The notes under the pieces were generated by a model. That model did no database searches. It was not told where the DNA came from and worked only from the letters and a program-made list of their open reading frames with translations. A stretch of 64,000 nt of DNA from an uncultured Bacteroidales bacterium (lineage in GTDB: Bacteria; Bacteroidota; Bacteroidia; Bacteroidales; UBA932), in contig CALVDL010000009.1 in assembly GCA_944326305.1 (NCBI GenBank), forward strand, positions 1 through 64,000. The letters are read 5' to 3'. The translations under genes and the position numbers were made by a program. Below, piece after piece: positions 1-8,489 of the stretch (the first letter of the stretch is position 1; each line of letters opens with the position of its first letter).

Positions 1-230
1 CCCATCTTAATCCCCAGTCACTTCGTGACAGCCCCTTGTTAAGGGGCGCCACCCCCTTCCTTCCCCCTCGCCGGGGGCCCTGTCGCAGGCAACGGGCCTG
101 CTTCTTAATAGGTAATTCGATGTAATTTAAACTTTGTTTACAATCACGCTGCGCCTCGGCATAGTCCGAAAAGGTTCGTCCTCTGCTCTCGGCTTGCAGT
201 TTATTTTAATGAATTAAATTTATCGAATTC
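1..230 (+). repeat. Composite intergenic repeat, copy R1
   Basis: This segment recurs in inverted orientation at 20277-20506 with the same length and only scattered differences. It begins with small hairpins (GTCACTTCGTGAC; GCCCCTTGTTAAGGGGC), continues through a C-rich stretch and ends in an AT-rich near-palindrome around TTCGATG...CATCGAA that is interrupted by the 83-bp TTAA unit. The window edge may cut the left end. No gene is visible in 1-258. Confidence 0.85.
127..209 (+). mobile_element. 83-bp TTAA-flanked miniature element, copy 1
   Basis: A unit bounded on both sides by TTAA is inserted in the AT-rich palindrome of repeat R1. The same 83-bp unit occurs at 12667-12749 and, inverted, at 20298-20380. 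The related repeat at 25.99-26.03 kb has the host palindrome with a single TTAA and no insert. The three copies differ mainly at a few bases in the centre, between CCGAA and TTCG. It has no coding capacity. Mobility is inferred from the filled and empty sites. Confidence 0.7.
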
Positions 231-258
231 ACGTTCCTTAATGTCTCCGGGCCAGGAA

Positions 259-1587
259 TTATAACGGATATCTTCTTATCTTTTTCCTGAACCGAATGAA
301 ATAGAATATCCCTGCGATTGTGAGCCCTATGGGGAATCCCGTCCATATTCCCGTCGTGCCAAGGCCGGCCTTGAAGCCGAGCAGGTATGCGGCGGGGATG
401 GCTATAATGTAATAGCTGATGAAGGCCATCAGCATGATCGGCTTCACATCCTGTATGCCGCGGAGCGCGTTGCAGAAGCAGAGCTGGAGCCCGTCCCCGA
501 ACTGGTAGGAGAACAGGACGAAAAGCAGCGACAGTACGATGGACTTGACTTCCGGAGAATCCGTGAACATGCCAATGATGCTGTCCCGCATCAGGAATAT
601 CAGCGTACAGAACAGCACCGATGACCCCAGAATGAGGAAGTATCCCCTTGAGGCATATTGCCTTACGCCTTTTATGTCGCCCCGCCCATAGGCGTTGCTC
701 ACCAGTATCGACACGGAGGAGGCCAGGCCCATCATCATCAGGAAGCATATCTGCGAAATGGTGAGCGTCACCTGGTGGGCGGCCAGTGCCGTGGCCCCTA
801 TCCAGCCCACCATCACGGCGCTGATGGTGAATGTGGAGGTCTCCATGCCGGTCTGCAGGGCAAGCGGATAGCCCATGTCGAATATCTGCCTGGCCCCGCG
901 GCGGGAGAATGCGGCCTTCCTGAAGGCGAGTGCGTATTCATGCAGCCCCGGAGCCTTCAGGATGTATATGAAGAATATGATGAATATCACAATCCTTGAG
1001 ACCAGTGTGCTTATCCCTGCCCCGAGCAGGCCGAGTTCCGGGAATCCCGCCTTGCCGTAGATAAGGACCCAGTTCCCTATGATATTCAGGATGTTGCCTC
1101 CCAGCAGGAGTGACATTGCCACCATGGGCCTGCAGATGCCGTCGGTGAACTGCTTGAGGGTGTTGAACCCCATCGCGAAAAGCGTGGATACGGCTACCAC
1201 GATATAGTAGGGCCTTATGAGCGGAAGGAGTTCCGGCTCCTGGCCGAACCTGTCCAGGAAGGCGTAGATTATACCCATTACGGCAAGTCCGGCGACGGCG
1301 ATTATGCCGTTGGTCAGGACACTGTTCTTGAGGGTCCTGCCTATGGCTGCCGTGTCCCTGAGGCCGAACTGCGAGCCTATCAGGGGAGTCATCCCGTTGG
1401 CGAAGCCCAGTTCCGTAAAGATGAAGAGGTTGATTATCCCGTTCACAAAGGACGAGGCGGCAAGGTCGTTGACCCCGTACCACCCTATCATGATGTTGTC
1501 GGCGAATGCCAGGATGACCACGCAGGCCTGCCCCAGCATTATCGGCACTCCGATTTTAAGTATTTCCGCAGTCTTTCCCATAAACAT
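259..1587 (-). CDS. MATE family multidrug/sodium exporter
   Basis: The product, about 442 residues, is a polytopic inner-membrane protein with some 12 hydrophobic segments and the two-half layout of the MATE family. Members export cationic drugs or metabolites in exchange for Na+ or H+. The N-terminal region (ILKIGVPIMLGQ) matches the usual first helix of NorM-like proteins. An in-frame ATG exists at 1617, but it overlaps the -7 box at 1615-1622, so translation more likely starts at the ATG ending at 1587 or the next one six bases on. The gene is divergent from the antiporter at 1679. Substrate cannot be told from sequence. No truncation is seen. Confidence 0.9.
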   Translation of the reverse strand: MFMGKTAEILKIGVPIMLGQACVVILAFADNIMIGWYGVNDLAASSFVNGIINLFIFTELGFANGMTPLIGSQFGLRDTAAIGRTLKNSVLTNGIIAVAGLAVMGIIYAFLDRFGQEPELLPLIRPYYIVVAVSTLFAMGFNTLKQFTDGICRPMVAMSLLLGGNILNIIGNWVLIYGKAGFPELGLLGAGISTLVSRIVIFIIFFIYILKAPGLHEYALAFRKAAFSRRGARQIFDMGYPLALQTGMETSTFTISAVMVGWIGATALAAHQVTLTISQICFLMMMGLASSVSILVSNAYGRGDIKGVRQYASRGYFLILGSSVLFCTLIFLMRDSIIGMFTDSPEVKSIVLSLLFVLFSYQFGDGLQLCFCNALRGIQDVKPIMLMAFISYYIIAIPAAYLLGFKAGLGTTGIWTGFPIGLTIAGIFYFIRFRKKIRRYPL

Positions 1588-1614
1588 TGCCGTCTTTTCC
1601 CGTGAAAGGGGCTG

Positions 1615-1622
1615 CAAAAATA
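1615..1622 (-). promoter_or_regulatory. -7 box of the MATE gene
   Basis: On the minus strand this reads TATTTTTG, an exact TAnnTTTG match. Its position excludes the upstream ATG at 1617 as a start. Confidence 0.6.
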
Positions 1623-1650
1623 CTACATTTCCCGGAATCGGAAAATTTTA

Positions 1651-1658
1651 TAAATTTG
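1651..1658 (+). promoter_or_regulatory. -7 box of the antiporter gene
   Basis: TAAATTTG, an exact TAnnTTTG match, lies 20 bases before the ATG at 1679. With the MATE box it makes a compact divergent promoter region. Confidence 0.6.
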
Positions 1659-1678
1659 TAGGATAAACGGCTATTCTT

Positions 1679-3739
1679 ATGACATTTCCAGTGACAGACC
1701 CCATTTGGATCTTCTTCATAGTGTTGATCATCATCCTTTTCGCTCCCATTATCCTCGGCAAACTGAAAATCCCCCACATCATAGGGATGATCCTTGCCGG
1801 CATCGCAATAGGGGAGCACGGACTCAATATCCTTGAACGGGACAGCAGCTTCGAGCTCTTCGGCCAGGTGGGGCTTTACTACATAATGTTCCTTGCAGGC
1901 CTGGAGATGGACATGGAGGATTTCCGCAAGAACAAGGTCAAGGGCCTCGTCTTCGGCCTGCTCACGTTCATCATCCCGATGGCCCTGGGCATCTGGACCA
2001 GCATCAGCCTGCTGGGCTACAGCATGGTCACTTCTGTCCTGCTGTCCAGCATGTATGCCTCTCATACGCTGGTCGCCTACCCGATAGTCAGCCGCTACGG
2101 GCTTTCCAGGCAGAGGAGCGTGAACATAACCATAGGCGGTACCGCGGTGACAGTGACCCTCGCGCTGGTGATTCTGGCTGTGATAAGCGGCATGTACAAA
2201 GGTACGGTGGACAGCCTGTACTGGATTTCACTGGTGGTGAAGGTGACCCTTCTGAGTGCCGCCATAGTCTTCCTTGTCCCTGTCCTCGGCAGGTGGTTCT
2301 TCCGCAAGTACGATGATGCTGTGATGCAGTTCATCTTCGTGCTGGCGCTTGTGTTCCTCGGGGGCGGACTGATGTCGCTAGCCGGGATGGAGGGCATCCT
2401 GGGGGCGTTCCTTGTGGGGATGGTGCTCAACAAGCTCGTGCCGAAGGTCTCCCCGCTGATGAACCGCCTGGAGTTTGTCGGCAACGCGCTGTTCATCCCG
2501 TATTTCCTGATAGGTGTCGGGATGATCATAGACCTGCGCAGCTTTGTGGCCGGGGGAGAGGCGATGAAGGTGGCGTTAGTGATGACTGTGGTGGCCACCC
2601 TCAGCAAATGGCTGGCTGCCTTCTTCACGCAGAAGATATACGGGATGTCCAGGAACGAGCGCAAGATGATGTTCGGCCTGAGCAACGCCCAGGCGGCGGC
2701 CACCCTTGCCGCGGTGCTGATAGGGCATGAGATAATCCTCGAAAACGGGGAGCGTCTCCTGAACGACGATGTGCTGAACGGGACTGTCATAATGATCCTG
2801 TTCACTTGCGTGATAAGCACGATAGAGACTGAACGCGCATCCCGCCGTTTCGCCATGGACCAGAACTCGGCGGCCTCGGCCGAGAAGGACAGGCAGAAGG
2901 AGAAGGAGCGGTTCCTCATACCTGTGGCCAACCCGGACACTATAGAGAACCTGGTCAACCTCGCCCTGGTGGTAAGGGATCCGAAGAGCCGGGAAAGCAT
3001 AGTCGCCCTGAATGTCATAAATGACAGCGGGAGCTCCGAGGCCGGGGAATCTGTGGGGCGCAAGAGCCTGGAGAGGGCGGCCATGATAGCCTCGTCGGCC
3101 GATGTCAGGACGGACATGGTGTGCCGCTATGATATGAATGTGGCCTCGGGCATTGTCCATACCCTCAAGGAGAAGAATGCGACAGACCTGGTGATAGGCC
3201 TCCACCAGAAAAGCAGCATACTGGATTCGTTCTTCGGGAGCCTGACCGGAAGCATCCTCAAGGGGACATACCGGGAGGTGATGGTGGCAAGGCTTGAGAT
3301 TCCTGTCAATACGCTGAAAGGCATAGTGGTCACTGTGCCCGCGCGGGCGGAGTTCGAGACAGGGTTCGCACGCTGGAGTGCGCATCTGTGCCGCATGGCC
3401 TCGCAGACAGGGTGCAGGATACATTTCCATGCCGAGCAGGAGACTGCGGACAGGCTGAGGGATCTGGTCGGCAGGTCGGAGGCGAGGACCCTTGCCGTGG
3501 TGGAAACGGTAGAGAGCCAGCCTTTCCCTGACCGCATGGCCTCGTTGAAGGTCGGCCGGGAGCAGCTCCTGGTGATAGTCAGTGCCAGGGCAGGCTCCGT
3601 TTCATACGATTCCGCATTCGACAGGCTTCCTGCCCTGATCAACAAGAATTTCGCCGAGAACAGCCTGCTCATACTTTATCCCGAGCAGGTCGACCGGCAG
3701 GGCGTGGTGTCCTTTGCCGACCCGAGGGGGAATGCATAG
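1679..3739 (+). CDS. Monovalent cation:proton antiporter (CPA2) with UspA-like tail
   Basis: The product has 686 residues. Residues 1 to about 385 form a Na+/H+ exchanger-type membrane domain with roughly 12 hydrophobic helices, including the early motif LAGIAIGEHGLNIL and the glycine-rich helix GILGAFLVGMVLNKLV typical of Kef/NapA-like CPA2 transporters. A charged linker (about 390-410) leads to a soluble C-terminal region of about 270 residues resembling one or two universal-stress-protein folds, usually a cytosolic regulatory part. The likely role is Na+ or K+ export coupled to H+ entry. The ion specificity is not readable from sequence. The gene stands alone and is followed by an ATPase remnant. 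Confidence 0.88.
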   Translation: MTFPVTDPIWIFFIVLIIILFAPIILGKLKIPHIIGMILAGIAIGEHGLNILERDSSFELFGQVGLYYIMFLAGLEMDMEDFRKNKVKGLVFGLLTFIIPMALGIWTSISLLGYSMVTSVLLSSMYASHTLVAYPIVSRYGLSRQRSVNITIGGTAVTVTLALVILAVISGMYKGTVDSLYWISLVVKVTLLSAAIVFLVPVLGRWFFRKYDDAVMQFIFVLALVFLGGGLMSLAGMEGILGAFLVGMVLNKLVPKVSPLMNRLEFVGNALFIPYFLIGVGMIIDLRSFVAGGEAMKVALVMTVVATLSKWLAAFFTQKIYGMSRNERKMMFGLSNAQAAATLAAVLIGHEIILENGERLLNDDVLNGTVIMILFTCVISTIETERASRRFAMDQNSAASAEKDRQKEKERFLIPVANPDTIENLVNLALVVRDPKSRESIVALNVINDSGSSEAGESVGRKSLERAAMIASSADVRTDMVCRYDMNVASGIVHTLKEKNATDLVIGLHQKSSILDSFFGSLTGSILKGTYREVMVARLEIPVNTLKGIVVTVPARAEFETGFARWSAHLCRMASQTGCRIHFHAEQETADRLRDLVGRSEARTLAVVETVESQPFPDRMASLKVGREQLLVIVSARAGSVSYDSAFDRLPALINKNFAENSLLILYPEQVDRQGVVSFADPRGNA

Positions 3740-3759
3740 GTTCATTCATTCCGTATGTA

Positions 3760-3789
3760 TTTGAAATTTCTGACAGATTCGTATATTTG
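3760..3789 (+). promoter_or_regulatory. Consensus promoter in front of the ATPase remnant
   Basis: TTTG at 3760-3763, an 18-base spacer and TATATTTG at 3782-3789 form an almost ideal Bacteroidetes promoter. The only thing downstream is the 35-codon stump at 3841. Confidence 0.6.
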
Positions 3790-3840
3790 CACAAATAAGT
3801 ATGGAAAAATGTAAAAAATCACACAAATCCATACGAAACG

Positions 3841-3948
3841 ATGCAGACTATGGAAATCAGAAGGGATATTATCGGGGTATTGAAGGAATGGAAGGATATG
3901 CCGGGCAGGAAACTGATCATTTTTGACGATATACAGGGATGCAAATAA
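3841..3948 (+). pseudogene. 35-codon remnant of an AAA ATPase (DUF4143-type) gene
   Basis: An ATG-to-TAA frame encodes 35 residues beginning MQTMEIRRDIIGVLKEW. Its first half resembles the extreme N-terminus of Bacteroidetes AAA/DUF4143 ATPases, which typically read like E-I-R-R-x-I, then L-x-x-W-K, then P-x-R-K-P-L-I-L just before the P-loop. Here the P-loop and everything after it are missing: the frame runs from PGRKLII into FDDIQGCK and stops. The promoter and a terminator remain, so the body of the gene appears to have been deleted. It could instead be a small expressed peptide. The assignment rests on a short stretch. Confidence 0.5.
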
Positions 3949-3988
3949 AAAATGGGCGAGTCTTACTTTTGACCCGCCCATCGTTTTT
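3947..3988. terminator. Bidirectional intrinsic terminator
   Basis: TGGGCG at 3953-3958 and CGCCCA at 3975-3980, extended by GTC/GAC, form a hairpin. It has an A-run on the left (3947-3952) and a T-run on the right (3984-3988). It can end both the ATPase remnant transcript (+) and the GH92 transcript (-). Confidence 0.7.
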
Positions 3989-4014
3989 GGGAGATTTTAA
4001 CGTATCCCCCGGGA

Positions 4015-6174
4015 TTATTTTGTGTCTATTTGTAAAGTTTTTCCTTCTGCAAGATCCTTATGCTGGACGAACCATCCTTTGAGGCGCCTGTCTCCGCAGG
4101 TGATGCGGGAGATGGCTTCTCCGGAGCCTGTCTTCCTGATGGTGAAGGTCTTGCCGCTGCCTAAGGTGAATTTGACTTCATCGAAAAGCGGCACGGTCAC
4201 TATGTATTCAGGGTCGGCAGGGGAGTAGGTATAGAGGCCGATGGCATTCAGCACATACCATGATGACATTTCTCCTGCGTCGTCCATTCCCGCAAGGGCC
4301 AGATGGTCGGCTCCCATATCGTAGAACTTGTCCATGATGGTGTTGAGGATGGCCTGGGCCTTGGGCTGTTTCCCTATGAAATAATATGTATATGGGATGC
4401 TGTGGCCCGGCTGGTTCCCGTGGCAGTAGTTGCCGATGAAAGCTGTCAGGTTCTCTACTTCGTAGCCTCTCCATGGCTCTGTGAACAGCGAGTCGAGCTT
4501 GGCTTCCACCGCCTTTTTGCCCGGATACAGTCCCAGCACCCCTTTTATGTCATGCGGAGGGTAGAAGAGGTTGTTCCATGCGTTGGACTCCCGGTACATG
4601 TACTGGAAATAAGGATAATACGGGTCGAACTGCTTTATCCAGCTCCCGTCGGCGATACGTCCGCGGTAGAATCCTGTCGAAGGGTCGAACACGTTCTTGT
4701 AGTTCTGCGAATGGTCCATGAGCAGACTGTAGTTGTCCATATCCCCCAGCTCTTTGGCTATGAGGGCGGTGGCGTAGTCGTCGTATGAGTATTCGAGAGT
4801 CTTGGTGACGGCGCCTTTGTATTCGTGGTAAAACGGCACGTCGGTGGTGTCCTTCTCGGCTATCCATCCGTTGGCGAGGTATTCGTCCAGATATCTTCTG
4901 CCTCCAGGCCCCGGTACTGTCGCGTTCTTCAGCAGCAGCTTGTACGCCCTGTCCAGGTCGAAGTCATGTATCCCCCTGAACCAGCTTCCCGCTACGAATG
5001 TGGAGGCGTGGTCCCCGTGGAAGAATGTCGGCATATATCCGGAGTCCTTCTCTCCCATGTCGGTGATGGAGGAGATGACGTCCGACGCCACATCCGGGGC
5101 TATCATTCCCAGGAGGATCAGCTTGTTGCGGTAGTCGTCCCAGAAGGACGGCTTGGTGTAGTATCTGAAGTCGGCCTTAGTTACATTCCCGGCCACGTCG
5201 GTATATTCCCCGTTGACATCGCTCCTGAGACATGGCCAGAGGAAGGAGCGGTACAGGCAGGAGTAGAAGATACCCTTCTGCCTTTCCGTACCGCCTGTCA
5301 CCCTTATTTTAGAAAGCAGGTTTTCCCATGTGCTGTCCGCTTCCTCGCATACGGTCCGGAAATCTTTCTGGAGCATCTCGGCCTCGAGGTTCATGCGGGC
5401 GTTTTCTGTACTTACAAAGGAGAATCCTATCTTGAGCTCCAGCGGTTCGGTGCCTTCACTGTCCTTGAATGTGATGACAGACACGGTGTGGCTGTCTTTC
5501 CCTTTCTGTCCGGCCTCCTGTCCGATTCCGTCAATCTCATAGTTTGAGACTGCATAGAAATAGATTTTCCCGTCCCCGTCCTGGTATCCGGAAAAGGAGT
5601 GGCTGTCTTCCTTGCCGATGGCCCATTCTGAGACGCGGTTGTTGTTCCGCGTCATGTCTGCGAGCACTTTCTTCCCGTCCTGCGGGCGGAATGTATATTT
5701 ATGGTATGCGCAGCGCAGGGTGGAGGTGAGCTCCACATTCACTCTGTAGCGCTCCAGATATACCTGATAGTATCCCGGGCGGGCACTTTCATTATCATGG
5801 CTGAATCCTGATGCGTAATCCAGCGGGTCGATGTCCCCTGTCACCGGAAGGATGGGGACATGCAGGAGGTTCCAGTGCCCCTTGTTGGTGTGGCTGAACC
5901 CGTATATCACCTTGTCCTCATACTGGTATCCCGCCCCGCTGCGGAACATTGTCACGGGACTTGCCTGTACCATGGCGTTCGGCAGGGACGCCCCGGGGAA
6001 GACCTCCGCTCCCCATGTGCGGGCTTCCCGGTGCCTTTCATATCCGAGGTCCTCTTTCTCCCAGAGGGTGGCTGTCCCGAGGAACGGGTTTACATAATCA
6101 GTGAGTTTCTGTGCTGCAGAGATGGCGGAAAAGCATACCGCAGCTGCAAATACAAGTGTTATCTTTCTTTTCAT
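4015..6174 (-). CDS. GH92 family glycosidase (alpha-mannosidase-like)
   Basis: The 719-residue product has a signal peptide (MKRKITLVFAAAVCFSAISA) followed at once by the GH92 opening LTDYVNPFLGT, then the family's N-terminal beta-sandwich and an (alpha/alpha)6 catalytic region ending near residue 715. Recognisable blocks include FWDDYRNK, the G-N-x-P-x-H block near residue 588 and GMDDAGEMSSWYVLNAIGLY near 629-648. GH92 enzymes are Ca2+-dependent exo-alpha-mannosidases acting in the periplasm or at the surface. Here the normally GNEP block reads GNQP, with Gln at residue 588, so the usual general-acid Glu is absent. That may mean an unusual substrate (see findings). The gene follows two small envelope genes on the same strand but has its own candidate -7 box. 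Confidence 0.9.
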   Translation of the reverse strand: MKRKITLVFAAAVCFSAISAAQKLTDYVNPFLGTATLWEKEDLGYERHREARTWGAEVFPGASLPNAMVQASPVTMFRSGAGYQYEDKVIYGFSHTNKGHWNLLHVPILPVTGDIDPLDYASGFSHDNESARPGYYQVYLERYRVNVELTSTLRCAYHKYTFRPQDGKKVLADMTRNNNRVSEWAIGKEDSHSFSGYQDGDGKIYFYAVSNYEIDGIGQEAGQKGKDSHTVSVITFKDSEGTEPLELKIGFSFVSTENARMNLEAEMLQKDFRTVCEEADSTWENLLSKIRVTGGTERQKGIFYSCLYRSFLWPCLRSDVNGEYTDVAGNVTKADFRYYTKPSFWDDYRNKLILLGMIAPDVASDVISSITDMGEKDSGYMPTFFHGDHASTFVAGSWFRGIHDFDLDRAYKLLLKNATVPGPGGRRYLDEYLANGWIAEKDTTDVPFYHEYKGAVTKTLEYSYDDYATALIAKELGDMDNYSLLMDHSQNYKNVFDPSTGFYRGRIADGSWIKQFDPYYPYFQYMYRESNAWNNLFYPPHDIKGVLGLYPGKKAVEAKLDSLFTEPWRGYEVENLTAFIGNYCHGNQPGHSIPYTYYFIGKQPKAQAILNTIMDKFYDMGADHLALAGMDDAGEMSSWYVLNAIGLYTYSPADPEYIVTVPLFDEVKFTLGSGKTFTIRKTGSGEAISRITCGDRRLKGWFVQHKDLAEGKTLQIDTK

Positions 6175-6200
6175 GATACGGTTGACGTGTTTTTACGGTG

Positions 6201-6208
6201 TAAAGATA
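6201..6208 (-). promoter_or_regulatory. Candidate -7 box of the GH92 gene
   Basis: The minus strand reads TATCTTTA, one mismatch from TAnnTTTG, 27 bases before the start codon. Confidence 0.4.
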
Positions 6209-6248
6209 TATCAACCGCGAGCAAAAGGAAGTACGTTTTTATGACAGA

Positions 6249-7079
6249 TTAGTATGATTTCATTTTTTCTCTGTCCCTGAACAGTTTCACAGTTACCTGG
6301 AACGTCAGGCAGAGGCTTGGCGTGATACCCCGTCTGATGATGCCTGGAGAGAACGAGAACGGGGTGAATATGGTTTCGATATGGCTTGATTCCCATCCGT
6401 CGGCGGATACCCTGGTGGTACCAATGTAGAGCGGGAGCCCGAGCTCGGCGCGGAAGCCAACCCTCCGTTTAGGGATGGGGCGTCCAACCCCGATGCCGAA
6501 ATACAGGCCGAAAGGCGGACGGTACAGGACGTGTTCTACCTTTGAGTCGTTCCCGAGCCGGTACTCCCCGTAACCGTTGATGATATGTACATCCTGTATC
6601 TCTTCGGGAGAAAGTCCCAGGTCGTGCAGTACCGAGGTATCGTAAGTTTCCCGGTACCAGATGGTCTTGGTGTTCTGGAGGATAATCCCTCCAGATAGGT
6701 AGAATATGGATTTTCCTTGGTTCCCCGGCACCCAGTCTACGGCGAGTTTGAATACATTGGAATTAAATGCCGTCCTGGATTCCGGGAACGGCATTTCTAT
6801 GGCCCTGTCCCTAGGAAGCAGGGCTATAGGATAGTCGTCATCGGACTGCATTGAGGAGAATACCGGCATCAGGTAATACGATGCTTTCAGTGAAACGTCC
6901 CTGTGTATAGGTGTGACTGCGGATATGCCCGGGCCGAAGGTGCTGAGGTCTAAGGAAAGTGCAACATTGCTGAACGGGCGTCGTTCCGGCAAGGGTACCT
7001 TCTTCCCTCGGGCCTGTGACGGTATTGCACTGGAACAGAGCAGCAGTGCCGCCATCGTCACAATGATAGGAGTTTTCAT
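6249..7079 (-). CDS. Secreted protein of unknown function, possible outer-membrane beta-barrel
   Basis: The product has 276 residues with a clear signal peptide (MKTPIIVTMAALLLCSSAIPSQA). The rest alternates short hydrophobic and polar stretches with many aromatic residues and paired Gly/Arg turns. Segments such as YFGIGVGRPIPKRRVGFRAELGLPLYIGT and the closing PSLCLTFQVTVKLF look like transmembrane beta-strands of a small barrel of the outer-membrane beta-barrel type. No catalytic motif is seen. It lies 13 bp after the gene at 7093, on the same strand, so the two are probably co-transcribed. The family is not recognised, and the barrel idea is inference from residue patterning. Confidence 0.6.
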   Translation of the reverse strand: MKTPIIVTMAALLLCSSAIPSQARGKKVPLPERRPFSNVALSLDLSTFGPGISAVTPIHRDVSLKASYYLMPVFSSMQSDDDYPIALLPRDRAIEMPFPESRTAFNSNVFKLAVDWVPGNQGKSIFYLSGGIILQNTKTIWYRETYDTSVLHDLGLSPEEIQDVHIINGYGEYRLGNDSKVEHVLYRPPFGLYFGIGVGRPIPKRRVGFRAELGLPLYIGTTRVSADGWESSHIETIFTPFSFSPGIIRRGITPSLCLTFQVTVKLFRDREKMKSY

Positions 7080-7092
7080 AGAATTGAGGTTA

Positions 7093-7656
7093 TCAGTCTT
7101 GAGTAATTTTGTCTGGATGGAGCATGTATATGCTGAAGAATCCGTCTGTTATCCGGCAGGGCTCTGTCTTTATGATGCTCCCGTCCGGACCATAGACCGG
7201 TAAGGAGAAGTTGAAACAGAATGTCCCGGCGGCATATCTGTCATGCTGTATTACGGTTTTGAGTGTTCCTCCGGAAGATTCGGCAGAGTGCTCCATGCCG
7301 TCTTCTCCGGAATACTCCAGTATGGCTTTCAGTGATGTTCCGTCATTCCCGTGGCTGTATGCCATCCCTGCCTCGATTGGCCGCCGGGTCCCAAGGCTGA
7401 TGGTGATTCCTGTGACGGAGAGTCCGTCTGGAAGGGATTCTCCGTGGACGTCAGCCCCGAAAAGCAGGGTCCTGTCTCCGGTCTGCCGCTCTGTCAGGTC
7501 ATCTGCTGTAGCGGTGAACAGTGTCCCGCTGCCGGACTCTGCAGTAGTGAAATTGAAGTCCAGCGCATTGCTTCGATAGTAGGCATTGTCCTTTTCACAA
7601 TCTGACATTGAGCACAGCATCAGGATGCATGTCAGGAATAAAAAAGTTTTTTTCAT
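7093..7656 (-). CDS. Secreted hypothetical protein
   Basis: The product has 187 residues with an N-terminal signal (MKKTFLFLTCILMLCS) followed by DCEKD, so it may be a lipoprotein anchored at Cys20, although the residues before that Cys are not an ideal lipobox. The mature part is rich in Ser, Thr and Gly with alternating hydrophobics, suggesting a beta-sandwich. No known domain is recognised. It is the first gene of a likely unit with the barrel-like gene at 6249. It could be a partner or surface cap of that protein, but nothing in the sequence proves this. Confidence 0.6.
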   Translation of the reverse strand: MKKTFLFLTCILMLCSMSDCEKDNAYYRSNALDFNFTTAESGSGTLFTATADDLTERQTGDRTLLFGADVHGESLPDGLSVTGITISLGTRRPIEAGMAYSHGNDGTSLKAILEYSGEDGMEHSAESSGGTLKTVIQHDRYAAGTFCFNFSLPVYGPDGSIIKTEPCRITDGFFSIYMLHPDKITQD

Positions 7657-7743
7657 AGCACTATGACTTTGTCTTTCAATCGTAGAATGTCTTTTTCTTA
7701 GAGATCTGGAGCCGTCTTCATCTGTCGGAATGATGTGATTGCC

Positions 7744-7784
7744 AAAAGAGACGGCCTGATTCGATTCCAGGTCGTCTCTTTTTT
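7744..7784 (-). terminator. Terminator of the tRNA-Leu transcript
   Basis: AAGAGACGGCCTG at 7746-7758 pairs with CAGGTCGTCTCTT at 7768-7780, with one internal mismatch. On the minus strand the hairpin runs into a T-rich tail just after tRNA-Leu. Confidence 0.75.
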
Positions 7785-7787
7785 GAG

Positions 7788-7870
7788 TGCGGATGGCGAG
7801 AGTCGAACTCGCACAGGCTTACGCCCACCACCCCCTCAAAGTGGCGTGTCTACCATTTCACCACATCCGC
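7788..7870 (-). tRNA. tRNA-Leu(GAG)
   Basis: The minus strand folds as a type II tRNA. The acceptor is GCGGATG/CATCCGC and the anticodon stem-loop is CCACT-TTGAGGG-GGTGG with anticodon GAG. A long variable arm (GGGCGTAAGCCT) and a T-arm with GTTCGACTC are present. The discriminator base is A and no CCA is encoded. A consensus promoter and a terminator flank it, so it is a single-gene transcript. Confidence 0.93.
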
Positions 7871-7886
7871 TTTTGAATTGGGACTG

Positions 7887-7894
7887 CAAAGATA
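7887..7894 (-). promoter_or_regulatory. -7 box of tRNA-Leu
   Basis: The minus strand reads TATCTTTG, with TTG about 19 bases upstream. The same box and flank (GGACTGCAAAGATATG on the plus strand) also precede tRNA-Pro at 58634. Confidence 0.65.
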
Positions 7895-7963
7895 TGCAAA
7901 TTCTTTTATTCTGCAATAAAATATTTCAAAAAAAATGATTTTTGCTTCCCGGCCCGGGTGGAA

Positions 7964-8434
7964 TCACTGTTCCTGCCCTATCTTTTTCCAGAATATGGTC
8001 TCTCCAATGCCCATCAGGCTTCCACGTACCTTCAGCCTTGATGGCGATTCGAAAGAACAGGTGAGGTTGGCCCTGATCCCCCTTGTGGGGTCGTAGATTT
8101 TTCCGCTGTCCCATCGTTTTTTTCCGGAATTGAACACCAGGTCTTCGATTAGGACTATGCTGTCGCAAGGGGTATCCCTTAGAGATTTGTCAGGGTTCTT
8201 CTCGTCCAGGCGGACATTGCCGTTCCTGTCGAATTTGTTTTCCACCCATATTACCCTGGCGGTGAATGTGCCGTCAGAGTCACGGAAAATCCGGACTTTG
8301 CTGTTCTCTCCTCCATGTGACACGTAATAGGTGCCGATTATTTCCTCTGCCGAGACGTTAAGGCCGTTTTCCTGAGATGCGGCAGTGAGGCCCAGGCCCA
8401 GGACGAACAAGGCCGCGCTAATGGTCCTTTTCAT
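7964..8434 (-). CDS. DUF2147 family secreted protein
   Basis: The product has 156 residues with a signal peptide (about residues 1-19) and then one DUF2147 domain. Visible hallmarks are the opening IIGTYYV, the central R-I-F-R-D-S-D-G-T and a late pair W-D-S-G-K-I-Y-D-P, followed by RLKVRGSLMGIGETIFWKK. The family is a small lipocalin-like beta-barrel of unknown ligand, common in the Bacteroidetes and Proteobacteria envelope. The gene is divergent from rpsP and the two promoters overlap. No partner gene is adjacent. Confidence 0.85.
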   Translation of the reverse strand: MKRTISAALFVLGLGLTAASQENGLNVSAEEIIGTYYVSHGGENSKVRIFRDSDGTFTARVIWVENKFDRNGNVRLDEKNPDKSLRDTPCDSIVLIEDLVFNSGKKRWDSGKIYDPTRGIRANLTCSFESPSRLKVRGSLMGIGETIFWKKIGQEQ

Positions 8435-8469
8435 CTAACTTTTTGTCTTTAAGTATAATACAAGAGTTG

Positions 8470-8477
8470 CAAATATA
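8470..8477 (-). promoter_or_regulatory. -7 box of the DUF2147 gene
   Basis: The minus strand reads TATATTTG, an exact consensus. It overlaps by one base the -33 TTG (8468-8470) of the rpsP promoter on the other strand. Confidence 0.6.
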
Positions 8478-8489
8478 GAAAAAATATAG

